From Akkermansiaceae bacterium UBA1518 (lineage in GTDB: Bacteria > Verrucomicrobiota > Verrucomicrobiia > Verrucomicrobiales > Akkermansiaceae): a stretch of DNA of 9,050 nt. Numbering within the stretch: the stretch's first letter is position 1; every line of letters begins with the position of its first letter. The notes under the pieces are model-generated. The model searched no databases. It had not been told where the DNA came from and saw nothing but the letters and a program-made list of their open reading frames with translations. Shown piece after piece: positions 6,771-9,050 of this stretch. The stretch covers positions 1 through 9,050 of the forward strand of contig DCQM01000045.1 in the NCBI GenBank assembly GCA_002323895.1, read 5' to 3'. A program made the translations under genes and the position numbers.

Positions 6771-7703
6771 ATGAAAGATCTCTGTTCTTCTCTTCTTTCC
6801 GGAGTCTGTCTGGGAACCGCTACTCTAAGTGCAATTTTCACTGGCGCTGCATCATCGGAAACCGTGAGTGTGAGTTCTCTAGCTGATCTGGGCGCTCCTT
6901 CCGAGACTCGTAATACGTCCGGGCAGTTTCCGACGTATCAAAATCGCACTGTTGGTGGAGTTACACAAGTGAATACAAAGGACGCTACCTTTGCAGTCTT
7001 GGTTGATTTCAACGCAGGTGACAGTGCTGTTAATGGTGTAATATGGGAGACTGGAGGGGCCACAATTGGAGTAAGCGTTTCCTACAATCAAGCTGCAGCA
7101 ACTTTAAGTTTACATCATTCATCTAATGGTGGAAATGCGTTGGGAGTAGTGACTCATAATTTGACTGAAGCGCAGATTTCAGGGGGAGACGTCGACGTTG
7201 TATGGGCATACGATGCTAGCGAAATCGAATGGGAGCTCTTTGTTGATGGAGTCAGTAGTGGAACCACTGTCGATACGATGGCAGTGAGCAGTCAGAATAG
7301 CTGGAGTGGTGGAAACGCGGCTGGGCTTGGTATCTTTGGAGGAAATTTCGCTGCTGGAAATGGTGATAATACGAACCTTGTAGCGATTGCTAATCTTGGA
7401 GACACGGCAACGATCAACCTAGACACAGGGCTCCGTTTTTGGGCAGGAACAGACACAGCCCTTTCCAAGCCAACGGAGAAGGCCGAACTCCAGATTGAAA
7501 CGGTGACGGTTGCTGAAAATGGAATGACGATCACTTGGAATGGGCAAGATGGAGAGGTTTACCAAGTTTGGAGGTCTTCTGATCTGGAGACTTGGGTCGA
7601 ACTGGATGATAGCATAATAGCGGGCCCTGAGGGGGGCAGCTATCTTGTCGAAGGAGAGGGATTCATCGCAGGACGAATGTTTCTGCAAGTTCGCCAATTT
7701 TAG
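6771..7703 (+). CDS. Small exported concanavalin A-like (LamG-type) protein
   Basis: The 310-residue product begins with a signal peptide (about 1-28, ending TGAAS). Residues 60-230 are rich in alternating beta-strand patterns and resemble a concanavalin A/LamG-type sandwich (FAVLVDFNAGD, WELFVDGV, LGIFGGNF, LRFWAGTD). Residues 240-310 form a second small beta domain with ITWNGQDGEVYQVWRSSDL-x-TW, a Y-x-V-x-x-S-x-DL-x-x-W pattern seen at the C-terminus of many Verrucomicrobiota exported proteins. There are no catalytic motifs and no membrane anchor, so a carbohydrate-binding or structural role outside the cytoplasm is inferred. The ATG at 6771 is preceded by an in-frame TGA close upstream; there is no Shine-Dalgarno. 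Its DNA looks more AT-rich than the minus-strand genes. It lies 165 bases before the second CotH gene on the same strand. Existence as a gene is firm; function is unknown. Confidence 0.88.
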   Translation: MKDLCSSLLSGVCLGTATLSAIFTGAASSETVSVSSLADLGAPSETRNTSGQFPTYQNRTVGGVTQVNTKDATFAVLVDFNAGDSAVNGVIWETGGATIGVSVSYNQAAATLSLHHSSNGGNALGVVTHNLTEAQISGGDVDVVWAYDASEIEWELFVDGVSSGTTVDTMAVSSQNSWSGGNAAGLGIFGGNFAAGNGDNTNLVAIANLGDTATINLDTGLRFWAGTDTALSKPTEKAELQIETVTVAENGMTITWNGQDGEVYQVWRSSDLETWVELDDSIIAGPEGGSYLVEGEGFIAGRMFLQVRQF

Positions 7704-7868
7704 TAGGGCGATATTAACTTTTATTGATTAACCCGAGCGAGCGCTTCCAAATTTACTCGTCGGGGGAGCGACCTAAAGGCGTTTTTAGATTGTAGCGGAT
7801 GGCGGAGAAGAAAAGCGCTCATTCATGGGGCATTCATTTTCAATCGGTATCCTCCTTCATCTAGCTCA
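7704..7868. other. Intergenic region before second CotH gene
   Basis: This stretch has no ORF of note. I looked for a terminator after 7703: an imperfect pairing of CGCTTCC (about 7741-7747) with GGGAGCG (about 7764-7770) has a mismatch or wobble and no T-tract, and CTAAA/TTTAG around 7773-7788 is only five pairs. A CATTCAT direct repeat lies at 7820-7826 and 7831-7837, spaced 11 bases, about 30 bases before the next start. Confidence 0.4.
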
Positions 7869-9050
7869 ATGAAACCTCTGTATTTTTCTTCAAACTGGTC
7901 AATGACTCTTACAGTTCTTGCTGCCATATCTCTTTCTCTTCCCCTCGTATTTGGCGAGGAAACAAAGGCTTCCCCTGATCAGGATAAATCCAACGACTTC
8001 TGGAATTCCGTTTACGAAGACAATCACGTCGTGGAAATCGATATTTCCCTCACCAAGGAAGCCTGGGAGTCCATGCAACCTGCTCAAAACGAACGCGGAA
8101 GAGGTGGCCCGCCGCGAGGAGGAATTCTTCCCGACGGCCAGCCAGGTGGTCGGTCCCGGCGCCCTGATGGGCCACCTCCTGGTGGTGGTGGGAGAAGAGG
8201 TGGAGCTGGAGCGAGCTTCGAATACGTCAAAGCTTACATCACGATTGATGGCGAAAAATTTGAAGACGCGGGTCTTAGATTTAAAGGAAACTCTTCTTAC
8301 CGCTTCTCTTCCGATGGACTCAAAAGACCTCTGAAAATCGATACTAACCGCTTTGTGACCGGACAAAAACTTCACGGCCGGACCAAATTCAATTTGTCGA
8401 ATTCCTATTTAGATCCCGCCTTCATGAAGGAGAAGCTCGCTTACGAGGTCTACCAAGCAGCTGGAATCCCGACACCGGGCACGGGCTGGGCCAAAGTGAG
8501 CCTTTCCATTGAGGATGAACTAAAGAAAAAAAATCTGGGCATCTATGTTTTGATCGAGCAGGTGGATGAAAACTATCTGGAGCGCAAGTTTGGTGAAAAA
8601 TCGAAGAGTAGCCTCCTCATGAAACCTGAGACCCATGCTAATTGGCAACACCCTGGTGAAGAGATCGAACAATATAAGGAGGTTTTCAACATCAAGGAAG
8701 GGGAAGATAACAAGGAGCAGATCACCCAATTCGGTGACTTTCTCAGCCTCATTGGGGAGGTGTCCGGCACTGAATTTTCAAACCAGATTGGCGAAAAATT
8801 GGACCTCGATTTTTATGCGGGCTACCTCGCCGCCACTAGCCTCCTCGCCAGTTTAGACAGTTACATTGGAGCGCCTCACAATTATTATTTGATGGTTGAT
8901 CGGGCCGATAATAAGGTTCGTCTTTTTCCATGGGATGTGAACGAAGCTTTTGGAACCTTCACCATGGGGACGACTCCCGAGAAGCTCGCCGAGTGGGATA
9001 TCACGCGGCCTTGGACCTCTAATATCCCTCTCTTGGAACGCCTCTTTACT
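7869..9050 (+). CDS. Secreted CotH-family kinase-like protein (C-terminus beyond window)
   Basis: From ATG 7869 the frame is open for 394 codons and runs off the right edge. The N-terminus is an export signal (hydrophobic core about 13-28, TLTVLAAISLSLPLVF); M12 at 7902 is an alternative start that keeps the signal. Residues 50-70 begin the CotH fold (VVEIDISLTKEAWESM). A low-complexity Gly/Pro/Arg insert spans about 74-116. The core then shows GLRFKGNSSYRF (135-146), TKFNLSNSYLDPAFMKEKLAYE, GIYVLIEQVDENYL, HNYYL (337-341) and FPWDVNEAFG (353-362). These are typical of bacterial CotH proteins; the founding B. subtilis protein is an atypical kinase that phosphorylates spore-coat proteins. D330 and D356 are my candidates for the catalytic/metal Asp pair. 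Nothing suggests sporulation here, so the target is unknown. Unlike the giant CotH protein it shows no lamin-tail or lectin domain in the visible part. No Shine-Dalgarno precedes the start. Confidence 0.93.
   Translation, partial: MKPLYFSSNWSMTLTVLAAISLSLPLVFGEETKASPDQDKSNDFWNSVYEDNHVVEIDISLTKEAWESMQPAQNERGRGGPPRGGILPDGQPGGRSRRPDGPPPGGGGRRGGAGASFEYVKAYITIDGEKFEDAGLRFKGNSSYRFSSDGLKRPLKIDTNRFVTGQKLHGRTKFNLSNSYLDPAFMKEKLAYEVYQAAGIPTPGTGWAKVSLSIEDELKKKNLGIYVLIEQVDENYLERKFGEKSKSSLLMKPETHANWQHPGEEIEQYKEVFNIKEGEDNKEQITQFGDFLSLIGEVSGTEFSNQIGEKLDLDFYAGYLAATSLLASLDSYIGAPHNYYLMVDRADNKVRLFPWDVNEAFGTFTMGTTPEKLAEWDITRPWTSNIPLLERLFT

Noticed and set aside
7741..7790. Possible terminator after the concanavalin-like gene
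   Set aside because: Pairing is imperfect or only five base pairs and there is no T-tract after it.
7899..8375. 158-codon minus-strand open frame opposite the second CotH gene
   Set aside because: The plus strand carries a signal peptide and CotH motifs across this stretch; the minus-strand product is compositionally odd because it mirrors the Gly/Pro/Arg-rich insert.
1..9050. Mobile element, CRISPR array, phage, toxin-antitoxin or defence system
   Set aside because: No transposase, integrase, repeat-spacer pattern, terminal inverted repeats or defence-type domains were found on either strand.

Overview
The window looks like a chromosomal segment of a Verrucomicrobiota-type bacterium (a related PVC-group lineage is less likely). 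The grounds are the protein repertoire: a giant secreted LamG / lamin-tail / CotH protein with chitobiase-C-terminal-like modules, the Asp-rich 'DLDSDG...LLEYALG' segment common in that phylum's exported proteins, a secreted FGly-type sulfatase, and a start-codon context with no clear Shine-Dalgarno at any gene. No RNA gene, IS element, CRISPR array or phage gene was seen.

Layout. Three genes lie on the minus strand, in transcription order: a secreted S1 sulfatase (6530-5151), a RimK-like ATP-grasp protein (4999-4028), and a very large exported multidomain CotH protein (3935 to beyond the left edge; at least 1311 codons, all open). Two genes lie on the plus strand: a small exported concanavalin-A-like protein (6771-7703) and a second, smaller CotH protein (7869 to beyond the right edge; 394 codons visible). 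The two arms diverge from a 240-base intergenic region (6531-6770). Both CotH genes are cut by the window edges, so they have no stop inside it, and apparent ORFs lying opposite them are shadows.

How the genes could work together. Four of the five products carry an export signal. Both arms contain a concanavalin-like sandwich domain and end in a CotH protein. That fits a cell-surface or periplasmic set acting on sulfated glycans and modifying or displaying surface proteins; this is inference from domain content and gene order only. The ATP-grasp protein is the only apparent cytoplasmic enzyme and its substrate cannot be read from the sequence.

The least explained signals are a short imperfect repeat found just upstream of the giant CotH gene and again between the sulfatase and ATP-grasp genes, the nearly mirror-symmetric domain order of the giant protein, and the Cys-containing insert of the ATP-grasp protein. 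I see no clear evidence for a wholly new defence or mobile system here.
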